Below, in pieces: positions 1-8,424 of a stretch of DNA of 18,960 nucleotides. This DNA comes from Baffinella frigidus. Lineage: Eukaryota > Cryptophyceae > Cryptomonadales > Baffinellaceae. Below the pieces are notes generated by a model. The model ran no database searches. It saw only the letters and a list, made by a program, of their open reading frames with translations, and had not been told where the DNA came from. A program made the position numbers and the translations under genes. Positions within the stretch are counted from its first letter, which is position 1. Each line of letters starts with the position of its first letter. The DNA lies in contig MU646370.1 in NCBI GenBank assembly GCA_026770585.1, positions 740,634-759,593 of the forward strand. The letters run 5' to 3'.

Positions 1-135
1 ACCCCAAACCCCAAACCCCAAACCCCAAACCCCAAACCCCAAACCCCAGAAAAACCTAGACCCAAAACCTAAAACTCAAAACCCAAAGCCAAAACCTAAA
101 ACCCAACACCCAAACCCCTAAACCCTTCCCCCCAA
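1..135 (+). repeat. Telomere-like heptamer tract (CCCCAAA type)
   Basis: CCCCAAA units run almost perfectly to about base 48, then decay into AAAACCTA/CCCAAAC variants. The tract ends directly at the acceptor of the first FUN14 exon (acceptor AG at 139-140), so it is best read as the 3' part of an intron whose sense strand is C-rich. A second short patch (about 331-358) lies just inside the next intron. Confidence 0.85.
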
Positions 136-140
136 ACCAG

Positions 141-1142
141 GTTCGCGAAGAAGGCGACAGTAGTGTTCGTGGGGCTAGTCGCGATCCTCTCGCAGAACGG
201 GTACGTGGACATTCACTGGGACAAGGCGCAGACGGACTTGCTCGGGGGGCAGAAGGCGTACAAGCACGTCAAGCTCCACAAAGACTCCGCGCTGCGGCGC
301 CTCCCGCCGGACGTGCAGGTACTCCTCGCCCCCAATCTCTAAACCCCAAACCCTAAACCATTAGCCCCTCTCAGAGGCTCTCTGAGAGTGGTCCACGGAG
401 AGTCAAGCGAGTCTGGCGTCCTCATAACCTTGCGTCTTTTGATGCCCTCAGGGCCTAGATACCCCCAGCCTCTCCTCTCACTCTCCACACCTCCCACTGG
501 GAGAGCGGGCTCCTGTTCCAGTGCAGCCAGGGCGCACTGGAAGCTCCCTCGCGTGTTCGTCCAGGGTGCACGTGCCGTCGATTCGCCTCTGCGGGCGCTA
601 CCACATGCTACACTGTTTTCTTCGTGGGGGGGGTGCGCCGTGGTCTGCCTCTGGGTGAGCATGTGGCTCCCCGAGGCCTCCCCGCTTGTCGGCAAGGCTG
701 GGACGCGTCTGCTGAAAAGCCTTTCCTGCCCCGAACAGGAGAAAACGTGCCAGGGGCTGGGCATGGCGCAAACCGCCGTGCAGCACAACCTCGGCGGGAT
801 CCTCTTGGGAGTGGTCTCCTTCTTGTGCGGGTTGGACATTGGCCGCAAGGTGCGCGCCTCTCCACTTTCAACCTCCGTCGAGCCCTCTACAACCACAGAG
901 TCTGATTATTATTCTTCCTGCCTGAACCTTCTCTGCGGCATGCCGTGTGCTTCTCTCCAATCTCAACCCGGCCCTGAACCAAACGAGAAACGAACGTGAA
1001 GTACGACGTGCGAAGGTTGGCGGATCGTGTGGCACCGTTGCCACGATGCATCAGCTTTCTCTCGCTCACAAGCCGCCCGCATCCAACAACCGCCATTGCG
1101 TGTGTCTGATTTTGACTCTGTGAGCAGGCCAAGGACATGTAA
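141..1142 (+). CDS. FUN14-domain protein, 3' exons (5' end outside window)
   Basis: Three exons splice in frame: 141-318 (one base completes an upstream codon, then 59 codons), 739-849 (37 codons) and 1128-1142 (four codons plus TAA). The first exon reads a hydrophobic helix, then SQNGYVDIHWDKAQTDLL, which matches the FUN14 core pattern of a helix followed by a GY-[IV]-D-[IV]-x-W segment. The second carries a glycine-rich second helix, NLGGILLGVVSFLCGL, typical of the family C terminus, and the last exon adds AKDM. Donors are GTACTC and GTGCGC; acceptors are CAG. FUN14 proteins are small mitochondrial outer-membrane or plastid/organelle membrane proteins; animal FUNDC1 is a mitophagy receptor. 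No LC3-interacting motif can be judged because the N-terminal exons are missing. The second intron (850-1127) has no heptamers. Family assignment is firm; function in this organism is not. Confidence 0.82.
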
Positions 1143-1649
1143 CGCAGCGGGGTGTCAGAAGAGGGGGCGTGCGGGGGTGTCGGGGGGGCAGTGGGGTCTG
1201 CTAGCGGGGAGGCACGCCGCGAGGACTGTGCAGAGCGAAGCACGTGTGAGGACCGGGTCCTGGACGGGCCCGCCTCGGGTAAAAGGGCTCCAAGGGAGAG
1301 CGCCTATAAGTAGTTGTAAGGAATCCTGTCAGTGAATCATCAGAGATCGGAGAGCTCGCGCGGCATGCCTTCACAGCACGCGTGGTGGCCGCGAGGACTG
1401 TGCGAAGCGATGCGCGCGTGCTGGGTAGCAGGCATGGGGCAACACGAGACAGTCGGCCATTCCTGGCAGCAAACCAGCGGCTAGCAGCCACGGGGCAACC
1501 AACAACCAGCATGGGGCAAGCAGCACCCTTTCTGCCGTGCAGTCAAGACGCCCGGCGCCTCGCGCCGATTGAATAAAGCCAACTGAGCATCCGCCGAATA
1601 GTCGAATGAAGCCAGCCGAGCACAGTCGAGAACCGCGTGAGGAATGGCG
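1143..1649. other. Non-coding stretch after the FUN14 gene
   Basis: No credible exon seen. It holds a 16-bp exact direct repeat (GCCGCGAGGACTGTGC at 1216-1231 and 1388-1403, 172 bp apart) and several GGGGCAACA/GGGGCAACCA motifs. The 3' untranslated region of the FUN14 gene should lie at its start, but I see no canonical AATAAA nearby; GAATAAAG occurs at about 1571-1578. Confidence 0.5.
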
Positions 1650-1773
1650 TACAGGGTTACCTCGCTCATAAAAAACACCCTCCCCGTAGGATCACCACAG
1701 GGCCCTAGCTAGGCATAGGCCTACTGTAGGGTCCTGGGGGGCGGCGCTTTCTTGTGAGCGAGGTACCCCTGTA
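1650..1773. mobile_element. MITE-like element, family B (CAGGGGTACC termini)
   Basis: The terminal inverted repeats read TACAGGGTTACCTCGCTCAT on the left and the complement of ATGAGCGAGGTACCCCTGTA on the right (with small differences), with TA at both outer edges. The interior is GC-rich with CCTACTGTAGG-like palindromes. Related copies lie at 7187 and 14718. There is no coding capacity, so it would be a non-autonomous DNA transposon. TA duplication fits Tc1/mariner-type transposition, but no transposase is present to confirm it. Confidence 0.75.
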
Positions 1774-2089
1774 TCTATCCCGAAGCGGGCCGGACACTCC
1801 CCAAGTCCCAGCACGCGCCGTGCGGTGCGGTCCACGAGGCTCCCTGCGCCCGCACAAGAGGCTTGGACCAGCGCCCGCGTGATCCGTCCTGAAAGGTCTC
1901 ACGGGTGCCATGGTGCCGCGCAACCTGGCCCTGTTGCTCACCTCCATCAACAGCCCCAACTATCAACAGCCCCAACTGCCGCCTCGGTTGCGCTGTGCTC
2001 ACCGAGCGGGCTAGCAAACGCTCTTGTATCTACGTGTTTACCGGGCGGGCGTCTTGGTAGAAATACAGGTCTCTCTCTCGAGCAAGGCC
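1774..2089. other. Non-coding stretch between two MITE-like elements
   Basis: A short direct repeat, CAACAGCCCCAACT, occurs at about 1948 and 1966. Reading frames are open on both strands because of high GC, but no frame shows a recognisable domain or consistent splice sites. Confidence 0.4.
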
Positions 2090-2193
2090 TATCCCGTAAG
2101 TGGCCAGGCGGACAAATTTGACCGCCGAGAGGTCCTAGGCAGGTCCTAGGCCCTACGGTAGGGCGTATGAGCCTACTGGCCACTTAAGGAATA
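2090..2193. mobile_element. MITE-like element, family A (TCCCTTAAGTGGCC termini)
   Basis: Left end TATCCCGTAAGTGGCCA and right end TGGCCACTTAAGGAATA are inverted repeats with TA at the outer edges. The inside carries GGTCCTAGGCAGGTCCTAGG and the palindrome CCCTACGGTAGGG. The length (about 104 bp) and order match four other copies in this window at 13483, 14522, 15535 and 15841. Confidence 0.85.
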
Positions 2194-2504
2194 GAGCGGT
2201 CGCGCCGGGGCCGGTCGGACCCTTGAACCCCCGCTAACGCAGCAGCATTCACGCAGCCCGTCAGGCGTGCTTCCATCCACACATTTAATACCCACCAATA
2301 CCCACCAACTCGTACACCTACCTTCCTACCCTCGATTCTTTCCTAACAGTTGAGCCCGCGACGTCGGGTGGTTGGGCCCTTGGCGTGAGCTGGAGAGCTG
2401 TCGAGACCGCACCTGTTCCAGGATACCGTCTTGGTCAACACAGGGCGCATCCAGGTCTGACTGTTTGAGGCGTGAAGCGTGCCCCGCCACCAAACCACAG
2501 CCAT
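2194..2504. other. Non-coding stretch
   Basis: No exon or repeat family recognised apart from a short ACCCACCAATACCCACCAA duplication near 2291-2310. It may include 3' flanking sequence of the minus-strand TMEM184-like gene. Confidence 0.4.
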
Positions 2505-2556
2505 TCAGTCAGTCAGTCAGTACGTCAAGTCAGCCAGGCATGTAAGTAAGTAAGTC
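2505..2556. repeat. Tetranucleotide repeats (CAGT, GTAA)
   Basis: A short run of TCAG/CAGT units (about 2505-2520) is followed by GTAAGTAAGTAAGT (about 2542-2555). It abuts the inverted repeat at 2557 and covers the end of the readable minus-strand frame of the TMEM184-like gene. Confidence 0.8.
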
Positions 2557-5500
2557 TGTGAGGACGGAGTCCTGGACTTCTTCTCCCGCCCGAGGCGTGC
2601 CCAGGAGAAGAATTCCAGGGCGACTCCGTCCTCACACAATTTGTCAGCCAGCCCAACACACAAACACGTGCGGCGGTGTCAAGAGAATGAAGCGTACCGT
2701 AAATGCGGCCTTGCTGGCCTTGCAGCTCGGCGCTGAACGTGTTGACATCCTCCCGAATGTCCGCGACCCGGAACGGATCCGCCGCATTCTGCTGGATCTG
2801 CTGTAGCCGCCCTCTGAAGCCTTGCTGCGCCACCCCCCGTGCCCCCTGCCCCCCCTCGATCTGCGCCGAGGAGCCCTCCCAGGGTTGCTCACGGGGCGCG
2901 CGGAAGGAGTCTGAATCGACAAACTCTTCGACCGGGAAGGCGTAGTGGAAGAGCACGGAGACCACCACCTGCCGGGGAGGACACGCCGCCTGAGTCATGC
3001 CGGTCTGCGCATCACGCCCCAACACTGGCCAGCGGCCTGTTGACGCTGACACACATCCCCAGGTCGTTTCCCGGAAGATTCAGTTACGTGGCGGGAAGAA
3101 CGAAGCTTCGGTCTTGGATCTCGGGCCGAGATTCCCAGGGATGGTGGAACACAACCCAGGTGAGGTTTCAACAGAGATTGAATCGGTGGGAAGTGCATGG
3201 TTCACAAGCGGAGTAAGCAGTAGTCGATCACTTTTCAAAAGGCTAGGAGGGGTACAAACAGAAGAAAAAAAATACGTGGGTGAGGAGCAACCATTTCGAC
3301 GCAGACGAGGAGCTCTTGGAGAGCCTCGACGATCGCGTCCGAAGAGAACTCAGTCGTCGACGGGATATAACCCATGTATGCCAGCCCGCCCAGCACCGTC
3401 CCCTGCCATCACCACTCCTGATTACCGCCTGCTGCTGTCTCTCGCGCGCTCTCGCTATCTCTCGCCCCTCTCTCTCTCTCGTTCTCTCGCGCACCCTCTC
3501 TCCGCCAGCCCGCCCATCACCGTCCCCTGCTATCCCCACAGGTTTCGGGTTTAGGGTTTAGGTTTTACGGTTTAGTGGTTGCCACTTGCTACTGTTCCAA
3601 CGTGGGGTATCCTGTCCTTACCACTATCAACGCTACAGTTCACACCACTTATCGCCCAGGCTCGTAACCTTAGACCCACAAGCACCTGGGCCTGTTCCAC
3701 AGTGGGGTAGCCGGCCTGGATAGAACATAACTACCCCGTGTTGCGAGAACGCACGGCCACACCAGTTCCCGCCGTCCTGCTACGAACAGCCTCGTTGTGC
3801 TCTGGGAAAGGGAAGGGGCCTCTGAGACAGCGAAGCTTCGGGGGGACGGGTGGCCGGTTTCAGTCGGGGGATCGGTCTGAGTCACGGTGGAGAAAGACCG
3901 CGTTACAAAAATCGCTTTTTTCACGCGGTGTGCCACTAGTATTGATATGTGCTGTTGGCCGGTAAGAGGAGGTGGGGGAAAGATACCTGCCAGAAGCAGA
4001 AGAAAACGACGGCCTTGACAATCACAAACTTGAGAAGTGGATTGAAGGGCTGGAGCTCCTCCGACAAGGCCACGTAGAACGTCACCAGGCAGTAGAGCGC
4101 CCACAACTGCAACACACCACCCGGGGACTATCAGCCAAGGCCTGGGAAAACGTCATCGTGTTCGGCTGCTGCCCGAGCACGGACAACGAGAGGGAATCAA
4201 CGAATGCTAAACAACACCTGCAACGTCCAGAAGTCGTCATGCCTCGAATCCTGATCCAGCACGCAGCACCGGACAGCATTCCAGCAACCAGCAGCAGACA
4301 CACGAGAGGGCTGCGCTGCACCAGCCTGCATTCTAGCAACGATAGGCATGCAAACGAGAGTGTCGCATAGACAATGGGAGCACTCAACCGAAGGCTCGAG
4401 AGCAATGCAGAAGAAGACGAAGCAGGGGCACCTGGGACTGCATGCTAGCAACGATGAGCAGGCAAACGCGAGGGTTACGCTGGACGGTACCTGGGACGTC
4501 GACGAGACAAAGAAGACGTAGAAGTGGAGCCTCGCGAGGGAGAAGGTGTGCGATCCGTAGATGCCCGCCGCGCCCGAGACGAAGGTGATCAGCGCACACG
4601 TCGGCTTCACCAGCACGTACTGCAGCACCCCGTACCTGCCGACCCCGCCAGCCGTCAGCCGACGAGATTTGATTGATGCCTCCGAGCTTTGATCGGTACC
4701 TCCGAGCTTTGGTTGATAGCCTATGCGTTCTGCCAAGTGGCGTTGCTGGCCCGCTCCTCCTCGAAAGTGCCACTGTAGACAAGCGGTAACGGTCGGGCAG
4801 ATTCAGGACGGGTGCGCCGACTCGAAGAGCACACCGGCGTGAGTCTACCCTGCCAGAAATGCCCGAAATAGAGCAGCAACGGATCGATGGGGACACGCGA
4901 GGGTGTTGCGCGCAACACGCGAGGGTGTTGCGCGGGGCAACCACCAGCAACCCGAAACATTATATTTCGCGGCTGGGAGCTTCTGATATTCATTCAGTAG
5001 GACCCTGGAGCTTCCCTAGGGGGGTGAATAGATGGTTGGTGCGCTTTAAACTGTTCAGCTGGTGGTGAAAATTACTAGAGTTCGAAAACCCCGATCTACG
5101 CTGGCACGGGCTGTTGGAGGAAGGATGGGTTGCGGGCGGGGCGTGGGGTACTTGGTGCCGTAGAAGAGCTCCGCGCCCATCTCCCAGGGCTCCATCCACC
5201 CAAGCGGGAACAGCAGGCGCATCTGCGGCTTGGTGTTGAGGATGTCGATCACTGACTTCTCGCCCCCGAGGAGAACGATGAGGAGTTTGAGGAAGTTGTA
5301 GATGGTGAACGCCTCGTACATGTCGCGGAACACGTCGATGTATGTTGTTGACGTTCTGCGAGCCACGGGGCAACCGTTAGCCAACCAGCCCAGCGGTACC
5401 AGCCAACCACATCGATGTACGTCGACGATGTACTGCCCCCAAACCATTTTTCACTCCCCTTACGATGTGCAAACCCTACGATCTGCCAGTGACCGATCCA

Positions 5501-6094
5501 AGAGGCGCCAACCAACAACGTCGACAACCGCCGCGCTGACAGACACCAACCAGCTCAGCAGCGGGTTTTACTCCCGTGCAAACCCTACTCCCGTGCAAAC
5601 CCGTACTCCCGTGCAAACCTTGCTCCCGTGACAAGTGCGTGACACCCAGAGGTACCAACCACGTCAGCAACCGCCGCTGCTGACAAACTGCACCTCAGCA
5701 CGCCCACATCTGCTGCCTGAGCCGTTTTCGTCGTGGCCAACCCGCATACACCGTAGCGGTTGCGTTCCAAGAGCAGGTTGGGGTTAAGGTTGCACGGTGT
5801 AGCAAGGCAACGAGACACACCAGCAGAAATTTTTCGTGCAAGCGTTGTTAGTGCAACCAATCGCAGAGAGCAGGCGGCTGACCCGACGAAGGTGAGCGCG
5901 AGCAGCGAATCCATGGCGTAGATCGGCGCCATAAACAGAATGCGCACCACGTACTTCTGCGTGCTCGGGTTGACATAGAACTCCAAGTGGCGCACGATGA
6001 GGGTGGTGCTGATGAGCATGGTGGCGATGACGCACAGCGCGGCGGTGAACCACGCGAGGTACGTCAGCGGCGAGCGCCGATACCGCAGCCCCAC
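2525..6094 (-). CDS. TMEM184 / OST-alpha family membrane protein, six exons
   Basis: Exons in reading order: 6094-5883, 5355-5152, 4635-4491, 4106-3987, 3402-3292 and 2968-2698 (or to a stop at 2525). All junctions are GT-AG and phases agree. The protein follows the TMEM184/organic-solute-transporter-alpha pattern: a first helix then RHLEFYVNPSTQKYVVRILF and MAPIYAMDSLLAL; YIDVFRDMYEAFTIYNFLK and LLGGEK; YGVLQYVLVKP; VSSTSQ|LWALYCLVTFY; LLKFVIVKAVVFFCFWQ; LQELLVCVEM|VVVSVLFHYAF. The family has seven helices; animal members transport steroids or act in endosomal/plasma membranes, while plant and algal members are largely uncharacterised. The tail after HYAFPVEEF is hydrophilic and Gln-rich. 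The start codon is not seen: the first exon opens after an AAG acceptor, so a small 5' exon is expected upstream. The 3' end is uncertain: a donor (GTACGC) at 2697 would lead to an unidentified last exon, otherwise the frame stops at 2525. Confidence 0.88.
2557..2636. repeat. Long imperfect inverted repeat (hairpin)
   Basis: The left arm at 2557-2586 (TGTGAGGACGGAGTCCTGGA...) pairs with the right arm at about 2604-2636 (...CGACTCCGTCCTCACA). The pairing has one mismatch and a 3-nt bulge over about 30 bp, around a loop of roughly 17 nt. It sits at the 3' end of the TMEM184-like gene. A degenerate relative of one arm (GTGAGGACCGGGTCCTGGAC) is at about 1246. Confidence 0.85.
3504..3534 (-). repeat. 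Duplicate of a splice-acceptor/exon-start segment
   Basis: 3504-3534 repeats 3380-3410 with 29 of 31 bases identical. On the minus strand the latter is the acceptor and first seven codons of the TMEM184 exon starting at 3402. The copy lies 124 bp upstream in the same intron, separated by pyrimidine/purine-rich (GA)n sequence. Confidence 0.9.
3541..3580 (-). repeat. Telomere-like heptamers, C-rich strand on minus
   Basis: GGGTTTAGGGTTTAGG on the plus strand, that is CCCTAAA units in the sense orientation of the enclosing minus-strand gene. It lies within the intron between the exons at 3987-4106 and 3292-3402. Confidence 0.85.
4893..4943. repeat. Two-unit palindromic tandem repeat
   Basis: ACACGCGAGGGTGTTGCGCG occurs twice in tandem, and the junction makes the perfect palindrome GTGTTGCGCGCAACAC. 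It lies in the large intron of the TMEM184-like gene between exons 5152-5355 and 4491-4635. Confidence 0.85.
5570..5630. repeat. 17-bp tandem repeat, four units
   Basis: ACTCCCGTGCAAACCCT and close variants occur four times within the first visible intron of the TMEM184-like gene (5356-5882). No coding role is apparent. Confidence 0.85.
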
Positions 6095-6104
6095 CTTCGT
6101 AGGG

Positions 6105-6199
6105 CTTAGGCCTTAGCTTTTAGGTTCAGGGTTTAGAGTTCAGGGTTTAGGGCTCAGGGTTCAGCGTTGGGGGTTGTTTGGGGTTTAGGGTTCAGGATT
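6105..6199 (-). repeat. Telomere-like heptamers, C-rich strand on minus
   Basis: Plus-strand TTTAGGGTTCAGGG-type units lead into the acceptor of the first visible TMEM184 exon (starts at 6094). On the gene's sense strand they read CCCTAAACCCTGAAC. The orientation flips to plus immediately beyond, at about 6240. Confidence 0.9.
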
Positions 6200-6218
6200 C
6201 GATACCGTAGCCCCACCT
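6200..6218 (-). repeat. Duplicate of exon start/acceptor (TMEM184-like exon at 6094)
   Basis: CGATACCGTAGCCCCACCT here matches 6078-6096 (CGATACCGCAGCCCCACCT) in 18 of 19 bases. On the minus strand this is a CAG acceptor followed by the first codons of the exon, 122 bp upstream of the true one, with heptamers filling the gap. Confidence 0.88.
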
Positions 6219-6239
6219 GATTCGAGAGGTTGCATACTT

Positions 6240-7000
6240 AACCCCAAACCCTCATACATATAAACCATATACCGTGTACCATATACCATATACACTAAAC
6301 CACACACCCTATACTATGCACCATAAATCATAACCTCTAAACCTTGAACCCTGATTTCTGGACTCCTAACCCCAAAACCCAAACCCCAAAGCCTGAACCC
6401 TCAACCCCAAAAACCTCAACCCCCGAACATAAACCCTCAAACCTCAAACCTAAACCCCCCACCATAAACCCCACCCCTAAAGCTCAAACCCTCAAATATA
6501 AACCCGAAGCCCTCAACTCTCAACCCCAAACCCTCAAGCCGAAACACCAAACCCTTGCTGTGCTGAATGTAGGTTCTGCGCACGCTGGGGCCAGTCCGCG
6601 AGGGGGGCGTGGGGGACCTGGTAATCCCCCAACCCTTTACCCCAAACCTTCAACCCTTAATCCTAAACCACGAAACCTTAGCCTTACATCCTCAACCATA
6701 AACCATAAACCATAAACCATCAGACACCCTACACCTTCGATCAGGTCAGAGACACAGCCATGAATTCACGTCAAAAGAACCTAAAACCTGAACCCTGGAC
6801 TCAAAACCCTGAACCCTGAACCCTAAACCCCAAACCCTGAAACCTAAACCATAAACCCCAAACCATAAACCCTAAACCCAACACCCTAAACCCTGAACCC
6901 TACACCATAAAACCTAAGCCCTGCACCCTGAACCAAATTCTAACCCTGAACCAAACACGAACCCTCAAATCTAACCTCTGATCCCTGAACCCCCAACCAG
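6240..7000 (+). repeat. Degenerate telomere-like heptamer block
   Basis: Nearly continuous CCCTAAA/CCCTGAA/CCCCAAA/CCATAAA units on the plus strand, interrupted at about 6560-6630 and 6720-6780 by short non-repeat sequence. The block runs straight into the acceptor of the ubiquitin-protease exon at 7001 and resumes after it (7074-7130). Confidence 0.9.
6573..6620 (+). CDS. Candidate 16-codon exon of the ubiquitin-protease gene
   Basis: This GC-rich, non-repeat island in the heptamer block has a TAG acceptor before it and a GTAATC donor after it. Its 48 nt are open in phase 0 (VLRTLGPVREGGVGDL), compatible with the phase of the exon at 7001. No domain is recognisable in so short a stretch, so this may be chance. 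Confidence 0.25.
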
Positions 7001-7069
7001 AGGTGGATATACGCGGGGCTAATCAACCAAGGAGCGTCGTGCTACATCAACTCGTCTCTCCAGACGCTG
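7001..7069 (+). CDS. Ubiquitin-specific protease cysteine-box exon (partial gene)
   Basis: After a CCAACCAG acceptor the frame reads RWIYAGLINQGASCYINSSL and then QTL. This is the Cys box of USP/UBP deubiquitinases (consensus G-L-x-N-x-G-x-[TS]-C-[YF]-[MIL]-N). The catalytic cysteine is encoded by TGC at 7040-7042 and the oxyanion-side Asn by AAC at 7025-7027. USPs remove ubiquitin from proteins; the His box should lie several hundred residues downstream. No further USP exon is visible to 7300, and beyond that the next gene is on the other strand. The donor is unclear: GT at 7069-7070 (GTTGAC) is the nearest. The exon is flanked on both sides by telomere-like repeats. It is either an exon of a gene with very long introns or a stranded fragment. 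Confidence 0.78.
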
Positions 7070-7186
7070 TTGACCCCCAAACCTGACACCCTAACCCCCA
7101 AACGCTCAACCCTCAAACCTGCTGCAGTCGCTTTTCACCCCCACACCCCAACCACTATGATGTGTCTCTACCATTTGTCTCAACCG

Positions 7187-7285
7187 TACAGGGGTACCTC
7201 GATCATAAGAAACTCCCTCCCCCTACGGCGCTACAGTAGCCCTATGCGTAGGGCCCCATGGTGGTCCTAGGGGGGGGGCAATTTC
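7187..7285. mobile_element. MITE-like element, family B, right end lost
   Basis: It starts TACAGGGGTACCTCGATCAT and continues with the family's GC-rich centre (CCTACGGCGCTACAGTAG, CCTATGCGTAGGG, GGTCCTAGGGGG). The expected right terminus (GAGGTACCCCTGTA) is missing; homology fades near 7285. It is preceded by CCATTTGTCTCAACCGT, a motif that recurs three times at about 7450-7486. Confidence 0.7.
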
Positions 7286-7668
7286 GGAGCCCCACCTCCT
7301 TGCCGAACTCTGGGTGCGGGAGCGATGGCGCCGTGCGGTTGAAGAACCGCACCGCTCCCCCGGTATGGTGCGCCGGCGGATCTGCCGCGTGCTGTCCCGG
7401 GGAAAACAGAGGGTCAGCAGGGGAAGCAGGGTTTTTGTAGATCCACCAACCATTTGTCTCAACCGTTTGTCTCAACCATTTGTCTCTCGCCAGGAGAGAT
7501 TGATTGGAACGTGGTGCTTCAATCAGTTCATTCCTCCTGCTGAAAACTCACCCTCAAGGGAATCCATGTCAGGGCGTCATCCATCACCTCGCCAGGCTTC
7601 AAGGAAGAATACCCACTGGACATGTTCTGCCCCCCAGCGCGCCTGGGATCTCAGCGGCCCCGGGTTTC
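7286..7668. other. Non-coding stretch
   Basis: It contains the ATTTGTCTCAACC repeats at 7450-7486 and a small inverted repeat, GTGCGGTTGAAGAACCGCAC, at about 7332. Downstream it should include the 3' untranslated region of the minus-strand secreted-protein gene. No exon identified. Confidence 0.45.
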
Positions 7669-8424
7669 TCAAGTTGGACCGAAAGATGGTGAATCGAGGT
7701 TGGGGGGGACCTCATTTAGTGGCGTGCCTTCTACTACATGCCCGGCTCCCGTATCCCGAGCAGCAGCCAACTTCCCCCCCTTGGCTTTCGATTCAGCCGC
7801 TTGTTGCCGCGCCGCGACCTGTTCAAAATCGGCAAATGAGACTGTGCACAACACTCCTCACCTCTAACCTGTTCTTGCTACATGCTATGATGCTCATCAA
7901 TTATCCAGGTATCCGGATTTAGAGATTACCTTGGATACGATGCGCGAAATCACATGCGTCAACTCCTTGGAGAGCGCTGGAGAAATTTCAGGCTCAGCCT
8001 CGCTTGCCCCATCCGCACCCGCCAAGTCCTGGTTGTGCGCCGCCACCACGCCCATACGCTGCGCCCTGCTCTCCTGCCCCCCCTCTGCCGCGCCTCTGGG
8101 AGCCACCTCACGCGCATGCTTGGCAGCGAGGCGCGTCCTGGATTCTGATCGCTTCTCCGCAGCGATGTCCCACGCCCATCTGGGCGATGGTTGTTCCGCT
8201 GCAGGCTGGGGCCGCGCCTTGAACGTGGCTTGGGGACTGGGTCTCGCCGCCGCTCTCGAGTGGACGCGCTCAAGCAGTGCTGACACCCCCAGTGATGTGG
8301 CAGCACCATCGTGCTGCGACTCACCGAGCCCGGCCAAGTCCCCCGATGTGGCGCTCCGGCCCGCCAGAAGGCACAGGAGCAGGGCGCCCGCCAGCGACGC
8401 GAACCCCCGCGAGCTCATTTGCAT
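7669..8424 (-). CDS. Predicted secreted protein, unknown family, two exons
   Basis: Exon 1 spans 8424-7930 (165 codons) and exon 2 spans 7818-7669 (49 codons plus TGA). They are joined by a 111-bp intron with donor AAG|GTAATC and acceptor ACAG, phase 0 on both sides. The ATG at 8424 is chosen because it opens a clear signal peptide (MQMSSRGFASLAGALLLCLL) and an upstream in-frame ATG would bury it. The mature part, about 190 residues, is rich in Ala, Arg, Gln and Ser, with no cysteine cluster, and ends in PPNLDSPSFGPT. I recognise no domain. The second exon may be a coiled or disordered tail (AARQQAAESKAKGG). It is transcribed divergently from the gene that begins beyond 9100, sharing an upstream region of about 700 bp. 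If exon 1 read through the donor it would stop at 7897 after VISKSGYLDN. Confidence 0.68.

Noticed and set aside
1-135. The left edge could be a true chromosome end, as the C-rich strand reads 5' to 3' inward as a left telomere would.
   Set aside because: The repeat leads straight into a splice acceptor, and the FUN14 gene lacks its 5' exons, which should lie to the left. The units are also CCCCAAA and quickly degenerate. It is more likely intronic.
388-999. Long open frame on plus (203 codons) as a single gene.
   Set aside because: Only 739-849 within it shows a domain (FUN14 C terminus) and it is bounded by splice sites. The rest is open by composition.
3987-4106. Plus-strand frame 3972-4370 over the TMEM184 exon.
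   Set aside because: The minus strand gives the family motif KFVIVKAVVFFCFWQ with proper splice sites, so the plus frame is a shadow.
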